A stretch of 64,000 nucleotides of DNA from Dendrolimus kikuchii (lineage: Eukaryota; Arthropoda; Insecta; Lepidoptera; Lasiocampidae), in contig CM034398.1 in NCBI GenBank assembly GCA_019925095.2, forward strand, positions 1,994,001 through 2,058,000, in the 5' to 3' direction. Shown in pieces: positions 55,401-64,000 of this stretch. Made by a program: the position numbers and the translations under genes. The notes beneath the pieces are model-generated. The model was not told the origin of the DNA and searched no databases. It saw only the letters and a list, made by a program, of their open reading frames with translations. Each line of letters opens with the position of its first letter. Positions within the stretch are counted from its first letter, which is position 1.

Positions 55401-58400
55401 GTTAAAAACTTTCGCTCAGGTCTGGGTATCATTGCTCTCAAAGTTACCAACACACCTTTGAATTTGAGCGATCTATTGTTCGCGCGAATTTCTTTTTTCA
55501 CGCCGCCGTAAGACGTCATAAAACCTTCTGTCCCCTGTTTATATTTCATGCGAATTTTTAAGCCGACAAGTTAATAATTCCAAGGACCAGTGGGCGGCTG
55601 TTGCTAGGCCATGTCTACTTTACAAATGGATGAGGGTTGGCCAATCGGGGAATGAGTCGGTCGTGTTCTGACTGCAAACGAAGAGTTACCTAATGTACTT
55701 TCGGAGGCATTATCTTATAACAACGGACTTTGCGCGCTTTATATGACTACGATTTTCTGCTTTAAGGTTTGGTTTTGTTGTATTCAGTTATACTTGTAAG
55801 GCGTGTGAATTACGTGTGTGTACTTCTAATAAACTTTATGATAATTCCAACGGCATTTTCGAATTTACATCATCATTTATAAACTCGTAACAATCCTAAA
55901 TTTTGCTGAAGAACAGTTTTTGGAAGTGGTACATATATATGAAACTTATAAGTTAGAAAGAGAAATCTACTTCTTACTCTATATATACTGCCTCGCAACT
56001 TGTGATAGCTTTTTTTAAGAAACAGCAACAGACCAGAACTAGAGAACACGCCCAGCATTTTTTTAAATTTCATCCTTTATCACCTTTTTTTCTCTAATTC
56101 TTGTCCCTTGTTACCCAGAACACAAATTAACTGGCAACAAATTTTTTTTACGTATTTATTAACTATTATAGGATACAGAACCAGCGAGACGTGACATAGC
56201 AGCCCAGTATACTACAATATCTAGATTAGACCAAGGCGTTGCACTGGTCCTCAAGGAACTTGAAGCAGCCGGCCATCTAGACGACACCCTGGTTATATAC
56301 ACCTCGGACAATGGGATACCGTTTCCATCAGGTCGCACCAATTTCTACGATCCAGGATTAAGAGAACCCTTGATTATTGCTTCGCCTTTGCCCAACGCTA
56401 GAAGAAACCAGGCATCAGGAGCCTTAGTCAGTCTTCTGGACATCATGCCAACGGTGTTGGACTGGTACGGTATAAAGGAACAGGTGGAATGGGAATCTAA
56501 TGATGTGTGGGAGAGTGACAAGCCAAAGAGTCTCCTGTCAATCTTGGAAAAAGGTAATAGAATAGACTAGAAAACACTTTATTGTTCACCAAAATAAACA
56601 ATTAGAGAATGAATAATTATAATAATTTAACGGCAAAACAAAAGGCGGCCTTATCGATTACAGCGATCTCTTCCAGGCAACCCGACTGAGAGGATAATTT
56701 TAACAACTTATGTCTAGGTATAGTTAAATTAAAAGAAATAAAATAAAAAAGGAATAACAGTACAATGTGGACAGTAAACAGCAAAGTTAAGAAGAATAGA
56801 TATATACTTTATTATAAAATAAGATAATGATTTTTGACAGATTTTACTAATATGGCTCGTGATTTAGCTGTTTGACATCTACGGGCAAAGGGTTCTAAAG
56901 GCAAACAGCCTGCACAGTGAATGTGCAGGTGCCTTTATCAGGAGGTTATTAGAGGGGCTCTAATCGAAGGTGTCTAATCTATGAATAAAGTTGAAACATG
57001 AAGGTAGGAGAGTAATAAATGTAGAATGTTGTTCAAGAATATACTTGAACAAAGTACTTATGATATATGAGAAAATGGTATTAAAAAAAATTGGCAGTTA
57101 TAGAGACTGCCGATAGAAGTGAAAACTTAGAACTTTCAGTATTAAAATTTGAAATTTCATAATGTTTGAATTAAAACACTATTTCAACATATATACATAT
57201 GTACATAACTTCACGCCAGTTCCCTTACGGGGTAGGCACGAACAACAGAGCAGGCTTATTCTTAGACACCTCATTTGCTTCTTTGACATTCATAACTCTT
57301 GTCATGCACGCTCGTCGGTTCTTAAGGATCCTGACATCACTTTCTGCTAGTACACGATCAATTTGATCATGGAAGGTGTGTCGTGGCCTTCCACGACTTT
57401 TGCATTGTATACTATTTCAACAATGCACAGTATATACACATTGAACTTTTCACTAAATTCATTCAATTTCACTTATAAGATGTACACAGCACTAATGTTG
57501 CACAATACGTCAGCTGTATAGCTACAGATATACTGCTATAAGCATGTTGATGACGCAAACGGACGAGGTTTCACCCATCCAAAAAGCGTCTAACGCGTGC
57601 AGAACATGGCCGTTGCGCATGCGCCGAGCATGAGCATGTCGGTGACGCGAACCCATGTGACTTTCCCATATCAAAAAGTAGCGGCTAAAGCAGTTGTCAC
57701 TTCAAAAATTGTCGGGGTCAGACAAAGTTTCTTCTGTTAAAGGTTGCCTGGAGGGGGCATAACTCTTTTCCTTATGTAACGATTTCTGCCAGTTCACTCT
57801 ATTGTTAAGCCGAGTAACAGAACTTCGTAACACGGGGATAGAGGAAGAACAGCGAATTTAGTATGATGTTCATGGGAAGATATTACTTATTTCTTTAGTA
57901 GACATTTGATATTTTTACAGCTTTTAGTTTTACTTTACAGAGCCCCCGTATTCGGACGACGAAGCAGTGTTTGCGTCCCAAACGCATCATGAGATCACCA
58001 TGTACTACCCGATGAGGGCGATCCGCACGCGCAGGTACAAGCTCATCCACAACCTCAACTACGGGATGCCCTTCCCCATTGATCAGGATTTGTACGTCTC
58101 ACCCACATTCCAGGTACTCTTTTTTTTACTAATTGCTGCGTCTTAAAGATACAACATTAAAATTACAATCTAATCTAAGAAACAAGACTAATAAGTAATT
58201 TAAATCTGACATAAAATACTAGATTTAATTATTTATACTAAGAATATGTCCAATAACACTTTTCTTATTGTCTCTATTAAGGAGAAGACGTTTTGTTCGT
58301 GTGTTCTTTGATATTCACTTTAGTTTTATCTTGATAGTTTTACAACACTAACTCAAAAGGTTTGGTCCTTTTGAGTCTTCTTCCAAGGTCTGTATTACCG

Positions 58401-61400
58401 CGAAGCATTCCAGGTATGATGTAAAAACATTTTTCATGGAATATGTCTAAATCGCCTGACATATTAATATTTGCGCCATCTAGTGGAAACTCGTCTTAAC
58501 AAGTTACGTCCTTTTGCTAACGAATACTAGATGGCGCTTCAAATAAATCTGATATTTAATTGTTTTAGCGCCTTAAAGTGAAATCTAATTTCAATTAGTT
58601 ATGTCTAAATAGCGCCTCTAATAAAACTGGTATTTTATTGGTTATTTGTTATAGGGCTATCTAGTGAAATCTAATTGTAATTATTTACGTTCTCTTGCTA
58701 ACGAACGAACACGAGGGCTACGTTCCATTAGGGACTCACAACGACCACGTTCACGACCGCGATTTATCCCGTTCCACTTGCTTGCCGGCGTTACAATCGT
58801 AAACCCAAGTGGAACGGCTATTCGACCCCCCCTATTGACATGGATCGTTGTGAGCGTTGTGTGATTGAAAATGATGACGCCATTTTCGCCACGACCACAA
58901 CGACCGCGGTCGACTTGTGGAACGGCTAACTGAGCATTTTGGGCGTTGTGAGCTACTAATGAAACACCCTGGAGGTTGTGCATCTCATACAACTATCATC
59001 GATAAACTAGTGAATTGATAATATATTTTTTTACTAACATTTATTTTGTCCACAATAGTTGTAATGGAGTTTCTTAACCTTTCCTTTACAGGATTTCTTA
59101 AAATATTTTCAGGATATCTTGAACCGTACGCGGAGCAAACAACCTATTCCGTGGTACAAGACGCTGAAGCAGTACTACTACAGGCCTCAGTGGGAGTTCT
59201 ATGACATCCGACAGGACCCCGCTGAGACCAACAACTTGCACGGCAAGTATACTTTTGCATAACTAGAAAAACAATGACAGCTGCTTGTATTATCTGCGTT
59301 TTCACAATAAATAAAAATGATTACAATATTTTAAGTGAATTCTATAAAATCAACCCAAGCCGATGATAAATTCGTCATTAGATACTCACTGGTGTATGAT
59401 ATCTACCGCCTAATCTTTATTGGAACGAAGTTCCTTATCGCGCGTTGCGAAGGGGGCTAGACGGAAAAAATGAAGAGCAAAAGTTGCAACGACACTTTTT
59501 GCTATAGTTGTAAGCCGTGCGGCGTGCGCGTGTTTCTCTGTCTGTCTCTCTCTCTCATAGAAAGCAAGCCAGTTATTTTCGTTTCGTCTTTCTATTTCGC
59601 ATTGAACAGTGTGGTGTCGCGACGATTATTTTTGTTGAGTGTATACAGGTTTTTTGTACATAATAATAAAAATTATATTATTATAACTTAAAAAAAAATA
59701 AATTACAATTCCTTCACTAATTAATCGAAAAGAACTTCGTTCCATCCGGGTGTCCCTTGACACCTCTCAAGTTTTTTTTTTTAATTCAAATATAGTGCCA
59801 CTACTAGTGGTGATTTTTATTATACTGTGTTTTTGTAGTAGTATCGGTTTGTATTTAACCATGATCTCGCCTGACGTGGAGCGGAGATATGGTCTAAAAC
59901 GGAGCACACAACACTTACCTAGAAGGTATCTATTTACACGGGACTGAAGACAACGAGGTTGTATCGGGATAGACAGACTCCTGCAATGAGTTTCACTTCC
60001 TTTGCGGTGCGCATGATGAAGGTTGAAGCACTTCGCTTGTGTAAGTGGAATGTCCACTATAATCAATACCACATGCTAGTGCGTCTGGTTGTCTGGTGAT
60101 GACGAGGAGACAGCTGGATCAGATTGAACAGAGACCCGAAAAGCTGGCAACCCTGCGTCGATGTTTGAGATTTTGATTATTGTCAGTGAAAAGTTGGTTG
60201 TTGTGTGGCCAACTAGCCTCCTGGCTTTCCGCTCAATTGACTCCAGTGTTTCGAATTGATATTACCTGAGCTATTCGAAAGGTGAGAACGGTACTCATTG
60301 GTTACGTTCCAGAAGGGACTCACAATGACCACGTTCACAACCGCGATTTTTCGCGTTCCACTTGCTTACGGACGTTATAGTCATAAACTCTAGTGGAACG
60401 AATTATGGGGCGTTGATGTCATAAACGACGAAATACACAAATGTCATTGGTCGATTTGAAAATCGCGCCTTTATTTTAATGTCAAGAGATAGAGAGAATT
60501 AGTGCTCTATTGTCAACGCCCACTCCAACCCAGCTCTTGATACGAGTCGCTGTGAGCGCTGTGTGATCGAAAATGATGACGTCATTAATGATGTTTTCGC
60601 CACGACCATAACGACCGCGATCGCCTTGTGGCACGGCAGACGGAGTATTTTGGGCGTTGTGAACTACTAAAGGAACGGCTCCATTACTTTCGAAAGTATG
60701 CCCGGTTTCTTCGCCGCAGTTTGTGTTATGTTCTGTGTATATGCAGGTAAAGTCGCGGTAGCGTAATGGCTAGCGTACGCGTCCCAAACTCAAAGAGCGC
60801 GAGTTCAATCCTGGCCAGAACGCATGCACCACTTAGGCAATTTTCTGACCTAATGTGCACATTGTTACAATTACCATGAGCTAACAAAGGTGAAGGAGAA
60901 CATCGTGATGCAACCTGCACATCGAGCCAATAGATGTGTCAAACCTGCCAAGCCGCCTTAGATTAGCGTGGCGGGTATACTGTCCGGTCTCGTATAGTGG
61001 GAGGCCCGAGCCCCAGAAGTGGGACATTTATGAGCTACATACATACATACATACATAACTTCACGCCAGTTCTCTTGCGGGGTAGGCACGAACAACAGAG
61101 TGCCATTTAGGCTTATTCTTACACACCTCACTTGCCTCTTTGACATTCATAACTCTTGTCATGCACACTCGTCTGTTCTTAAGGCTCCTGACATCACCTT
61201 CTGCTAGTACATTTATGAGCTGTTATTATTATTATATATATACAGGTAAACCTTCTTTGGAGCAAACGGAAGCGGAGCTTCGCGAGCGGCTGCTGCGCTG
61301 GCAGCGCGACTCGCGCGACCCGTGGCTCTGCTCGCCCGACGCCGTCATGGAGAGCGGCGCCGACGACGCCGTCTGCAGGAGTCTCGACAACGGCCTCTTA

Positions 61401-61418
61401 CATTATCATCCACGTTAA
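49302..61418 (+). CDS. SGSH: N-sulfoglucosamine sulfohydrolase (heparan N-sulfatase); eight exons visible, one expected exon not found
   Basis: A lysosomal sulfatase that removes N-sulfate from glucosamine during heparan sulfate breakdown. Visible exons: 49302-49401, 50125-50254, 54633-54789, 55141-55315, 56172-56553, 57941-58113, 59113-59242 and 61246-61418 (TAA), about 473 aa; human SGSH has 502. The N terminus [16 protein letters not shown] is a signal peptide. Motifs: ADDGG metal site, SSCSP with the formylglycine-precursor Cys at residue 74, [49 protein letters not shown]. Phases agree everywhere except between 50254 (phase 2) and 54633 (phase 1). There, roughly 47 codons (end of C-x-P-S-R to GIIGKK) are absent, and direct joining would frameshift to an early stop. 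The last intron uses a GC donor. Other exons are intact, so the gene is probably real and functional in the animal; as assembled it is incomplete. Confidence 0.9.
50125..50254 (+). CDS. SGSH: SGSH exon 2: metal site and catalytic Cys
   Basis: Encodes [20 protein letters not shown], then [12 protein letters not shown] and two bases of the next codon. The sulfatase signature C-x-P-S-R would be completed by the next exon. Acceptor acag 50121-50124; donor GTACAT at 50255. Confidence 0.93.
50620..53240 (+). pseudogene. degenerate Jockey/CR1-type LINE in SGSH intron 2
   Basis: Broken frames encode, in order, an endonuclease part (about 50640-50985; DHCLVSS), a reverse transcriptase (51580-52470; [39 protein letters not shown], a [11 protein letters not shown] box) and a C-terminal segment (52560-53140; [40 protein letters not shown]). 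Several frame shifts occur. The catalytic box that is usually (F/Y)ADD reads NADD (52297-52308), so this copy is inactive. The 3' end tctggtgttgcaaatgtcc to 53240 is shared with the S repeats. The 5' end is truncated; no target duplication was found. The exact clade is not certain. Confidence 0.85.
53155..53240 (+). repeat. LINE 3' tail identical in layout to the S-repeat tail
   Basis: Ggtgttgcaaatgtccataa, gtaaccgctttccatca, gtgggccgtcagcctgtctg, then ctataaag. It follows the LINE stop codon (taa near 53143) directly. Confidence 0.9.
53744..54014 (+). mobile_element. A-tailed retroposon, family A, perfect 11-bp target duplication
   Basis: Aggagtttttggcgggaact to aaacataaaaaaa. The 11-mer agcacgccgtt flanks it (53733-53743 and 54015-54025). 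Confidence 0.93.
54633..54789 (+). CDS. SGSH: SGSH exon 4 (next visible): GIIGKKHVG
   Basis: Encodes [20 protein letters not shown], then [16 protein letters not shown], matching human [20 protein letters not shown] / VGRNITRIKLLVRKFL. Acceptor tcag 54629-54632; donor GTGAGT at 54790. Confidence 0.96.
55141..55315 (+). CDS. SGSH: SGSH exon 5: HDPHRCGH active-site segment
   Basis: Encodes [38 protein letters not shown] and PYFVQ. Donor GTAAGG at 55316. Confidence 0.97.
56172..56553 (+). CDS. SGSH: SGSH exon 6: SDNG metal site
   Basis: Encodes [40 protein letters not shown] and [15 protein letters not shown]. Donor GTAATA at 56554, phase 1. Confidence 0.97.
57190..57410 (-). mobile_element. 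RTE LINE 3' end with perfect 12-bp target duplication
   Basis: Tacataacttcacgccagtt to tcgtggccttccacgac. The 12-mer actatttcaaca flanks it (57178-57189 and 57411-57422). In SGSH intron 6. Confidence 0.92.
57495..57660 (-). repeat. inverted copy of the 10885-11041 repeat
   Basis: Cagctgtatagctacagata, gacgaggtttcaccca, aaaaagcgtctaacgcg and atgtcggtgacgcgaaccca are the reverse complement of the 10885 copy. Confidence 0.8.
57941..58113 (+). CDS. SGSH: SGSH exon 7
   Basis: Encodes [40 protein letters not shown] and VSPTFQ. Acceptor acag 57937-57940; donor GTACTC at 58114. Confidence 0.97.
58455..58690. repeat. diverged direct repeats, ~75-110 bp
   Basis: Gcgccatctagtggaaa, cttttgctaacgaatac and gggctatctagtgaaatc, ctcttgctaacgaacg recur two to three times with heavy divergence. 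Confidence 0.5.
58714..58970. mobile_element. family B MITE
   Basis: Gggctacgttccattaggga, ctcacaacgaccacgttc at the left; gcattttgggcgttgtgag, and taatgaaacaccc at the right. Reverse orientation relative to the 41245 cluster. Confidence 0.85.
59113..59242 (+). CDS. SGSH: SGSH exon 8, with GC donor
   Basis: Encodes [20 protein letters not shown] and [17 protein letters not shown]. Only the GC donor (cacg then GCAAGTAT at 59243) keeps frame with the last exon. Confidence 0.93.
59420..59744. mobile_element. TIR element of unassigned superfamily, ~325 bp
   Basis: Tggaacgaagttcctt at the left and aagaacttcgttcca at the right are inverted ends of about 13 bp. There is no coding frame. The target duplication is unclear. 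Confidence 0.6.
60300..60680. mobile_element. family B MITE, uninterrupted long form
   Basis: Ggttacgttccagaagggac to ttgggcgttgtgaactac and ggaacggctcc. It contains gggcgttgatgtcataaacg, the empty-site counterpart of the SINE insertion at 41736-42059. Confidence 0.85.
60753..61031 (+). mobile_element. tRNA-derived SINE (ggaggcccg tail type)
   Basis: The head gtcgcggtagcgtaatggct resembles a tRNA A box; B box gagttcaatcc lies at 60802-60812. The body includes catcgtgatgcaacctgcac and gggaggcccgagccccagaa, gtgggacattta, a 3' part widespread in Lepidoptera. Not a tRNA gene. Confidence 0.8.
61037..61208 (-). mobile_element. RTE LINE 3' end with perfect 13-bp target duplication
   Basis: Acatacatacataactt to ctgacatcaccttctgctag. 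The 13-mer acatttatgagct flanks it (61024-61036 and 61209-61221). Confidence 0.93.
61246..61418 (+). CDS. SGSH: SGSH terminal exon
   Basis: Encodes [32 protein letters not shown] and ends HYHPR-TAA, matching human [21 protein letters not shown]. Acceptor acag 61242-61245, only 24 nt after an RTE insertion. Confidence 0.95.
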
Positions 61419-63027
61419 TCCTATCCTATTATAAACGAAGCTCTGTGAGGATGAATGTTTATTACTCTCATGTTACTACATCTGAGATTTTACCCTTATA
61501 TGAGATTATACCCTTTGTCCTACACCAGCGCCATTCTGCACGGTTTTTGAAATGTAATTTACAGCTTAAAACTGGACACTTTTTCAACAATTCTCCCAGA
61601 TGAAATGGTTCTCCTTACCTCTACCCTCCATAATTAAAACCACGTGACGCTACTGAATATACAAACAGTGTTAAGCCAAATTTGAAAATAGGAAAAAGAA
61701 TTTCAATCGATCAAATAAATTATTTTTTTTTCAAGTTTCTTATTAAGTATTGTTTTCTTGCCAAATTTCGTAGGTATTTATTATTACTTACAATAATACA
61801 TATTATAATAAAACCGCGTTTACATTATACTCACTTCTACGGTAATAAGTGGACAAGTGGGCAGTGCAGTGCGAGTTTGTGCTTATTCAGTCATCCAAGT
61901 GAGTACTCCCTTTAGAACACATTCGGTCACTGAACTAGTTCACCTTAATAGTCATATTCGCTCATCAAAGGTAATTTACATTGATCTAGCTACTGACTTC
62001 AAAATATTCAATCAGGTATATTGAATTCGGCGTCGACTTGGTAGTTGGTAGCACTGTACAGACTTCAAATTAATTTACACAATGCACGTACAAAGTCAGG
62101 GAACAATGTAACAATAGTATTAAGATTTTCTCTGTAAGCAATTGAATCAAGGTTCCTAATAGTTTATCGTTGTCCTAGATGACCTAATTTGCACTTCCAC
62201 TATTCAATAAAAGCACTTATTGACTTGTTTGCACTGGGCACTGGTTTATTGAACTGAACTGAACGTCAAATACTTACAAAAAAGGTTAATATAAAATGTA
62301 TTGCAAACAATATTGTGTTTAATTTGGAGACAGCGCCATCTAGTTTTGAACTGGTAGAATTATTCAACTTAGTATGGCGCTATCGCCGACAATCGTTCAT
62401 AAACTATACAAGATTCGAAATGTTGACTGACACGCTGAGCGCTGACCGAGTGAACTAATAGACCGATTAACGTTTGGTAATGTGACACGTTTCTCTAGTC
62501 TGTAGTACAGTACAGTATAGGGAACCGGTTCCAAATAATACATCGTTTGTGAACGCGAATAACAAATGTTCGGAGTTAGTTGCGTTTACAGCATACTCGC
62601 ACTGCCCACTTCCCTGCTTGCTAATGTGGAAGTGGCATAATGTAAACCTAGGCATAAGATCTCAACAATGTTTATGGCTGTTTGAAGATATTTATTATGT
62701 CAAAGATTTTGAATTTCGAACATATGTTAGGCATGGACGTATAAAGAACAAACGTTCATGATGTTAGGACTAACAATTTAAAATATGTTATAAAAAAAAA
62801 CACTCAGAATGTTTAATAATTTAATAAATATCACAATTTTTAACATTAAATATTTTATGAAAAATTATGTGGTTTTATTTTACTATAATATAGTCAATTT
62901 TATAAATAGGATTCAGTATAATACTTTGGTAGTACTTAATACAGATGATTTAAAGTACAAAAAGTTCATTATAATGACTTGGATTCAAATGCCAGTAGAT
63001 ATTCTGTTTGAAGAGTTATGTTCTGAG
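61419..63027. other. SGSH 3' UTR and downstream DNA, no other gene seen
   Basis: The nearest convincing poly(A) signal is AATAAA at 62206-62211. A short inverted repeat around tagcgcc/ggcgcta-type sequence lies at 62330-62390. Remaining sequence is AT-rich. Confidence 0.45.
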
Positions 63028-63601
63028 TAGGCGTGGGAAAAATGTCACATTTTTGCGATTGGAACATTTGTATCTGGAACAGTACAATGTTCCGGATCAC
63101 TGATATGTTTCATTTGGAACATTGAGTCAAAGATATAAAATCATGGTTGTCTTGTTATGGTACGTCGCGGACTGAGGCTGAGAAACGGGCTGCGGTTTTA
63201 TTTGAAACGTCGTGTCAAACTTGTCAAAGATAAAAATACAGATATATATATATATGTCGTGTCGCAGGCATATTGAGGCAGACGGTGTTAAGATTGAAAC
63301 AAAAATGAATATCCATAGTAATATTTGAAAAAAATACAAATTGTGAGATCATTAATAAATTATAATTTGCTTATATTTTATTGTTTCCCTGCTCTCTCGC
63401 TACGCTTGTTGCTGTGATTCATTATGCTCTGGTCGGTCTCTCTCACACGTAAGCGACATGATCGCGCTGAACAGAGTCGGAGAGATCGCGATGTTCCAAA
63501 TCCAAATGATGCATTTGAAACATTATTGATGTTCCAATCTTTTGGAACACCTAAATGTTTCGGGTCAGTGAGTCGGTTCAGTAAAGAGTTACACACGCCT
63601 A
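63028..63601. mobile_element. hAT-like non-autonomous element, 574 bp, perfect 8-bp duplication
   Basis: Ends taggcgtg and cacgccta are inverted. The octamer gttctgag lies at 63020-63027 and 63602-63609. The interior has several ggaacat/atgttcc motifs and a short TA run; no transposase is seen. Confidence 0.85.
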
Positions 63602-64000
63602 GTTCTGAGCATTCACTTTGAAGTCTGAAGCCCGGGGTCCGCGATAAAAATTCTGATATATTGTTTAAGATATAATAATCTGATGTCGTAACTGGACGAT
63701 TGTCTCCCTTAGCATGGGAAGGAAGGAAGGACTACTTCTTCCATGCCTTTAGTGTTCTCATCTTTCGTACCGCTACAGTACAGACTTTAATTGCAGAGAT
63801 TTCAACGTCAATGCAAATGTCAAACTATCAATTTAGTCTTTGCAATTATAAAACGTAGTGTAGCTGTTGGAAAATAATAAGTTTACTGACGCCACTAATA
63901 CGGTTTTAAAACGCATGACCAAATAAACTTTTTCCGGCTGTGACAGGACTGTTCCTGTAGGAAAAAGTTTAATGGGTCATATTATACATAGTAACAAACT

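Noticed and set aside
60753..60825. tRNA gene
   Set aside because: tRNA-like head followed by a SINE body (ggaggcccg tail); no anticodon arm could be defined.

Overview
The window is eukaryotic and almost certainly from a lepidopteran (moth or butterfly). Genes are split by GT-AG introns, the intergenic DNA is AT-rich, and the interspersed repeats are of lepidopteran type: RTE LINE 3' ends with a tacatacatac tail, tRNA-derived SINEs ending in short trinucleotide runs, and hAT-type MITEs. The species cannot be named from the sequence alone.

Five genes are supported. (1) Positions 1284-20105, plus strand: the last ten coding exons of raptor, the mTORC1 scaffold. They encode the end of the linker and the whole C-terminal WD40 propeller, and all nine exon junctions keep phase. 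(2) 40114-41000, minus: TPRKB/Cgi121, a KEOPS complex subunit. (3) 43099-45413, plus: a three-exon mitochondrial enoyl-CoA hydratase of the ECHDC2/AUH group. (4) 48359-49111, minus: a single-exon phosphomannomutase. (5) 49302-61418, plus: N-sulfoglucosamine sulfohydrolase (SGSH, heparan N-sulfatase), head-to-head with the phosphomannomutase over about 190 bp.

The raptor introns, a roughly 16 kb gene-poor stretch (23.6-40.1 kb) and the SGSH introns are full of mobile DNA. Recurrent families are a SINE-like repeat with at least 14 copies, whose 3' end matches the 3' end of a degenerate LINE in SGSH intron 2; an A-tailed retroposon (5 copies); RTE LINE 3' fragments (7 copies, four with clear target-site duplications); a MITE family with gggc-type ends (6 copies, three abutting); and several hAT-like MITEs. 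There are two long palindromic tandem arrays: a ~185-bp unit inside a hAT-like element (8.0-9.7 kb) and a 41-bp unit (29.3-30.4 kb).

The points most worth checking are: the SGSH exon that should complete the sulfatase C-x-P-S-R signature is not found where it should lie; one SGSH intron appears to be GC-AG; repeats sit within 20 bp of two raptor splice acceptors; and the SINE and LINE share a tail. The five genes do not form one pathway. PMM and SGSH both act on glycans but in different compartments. No bacterial-type system, CRISPR array or operon is present.
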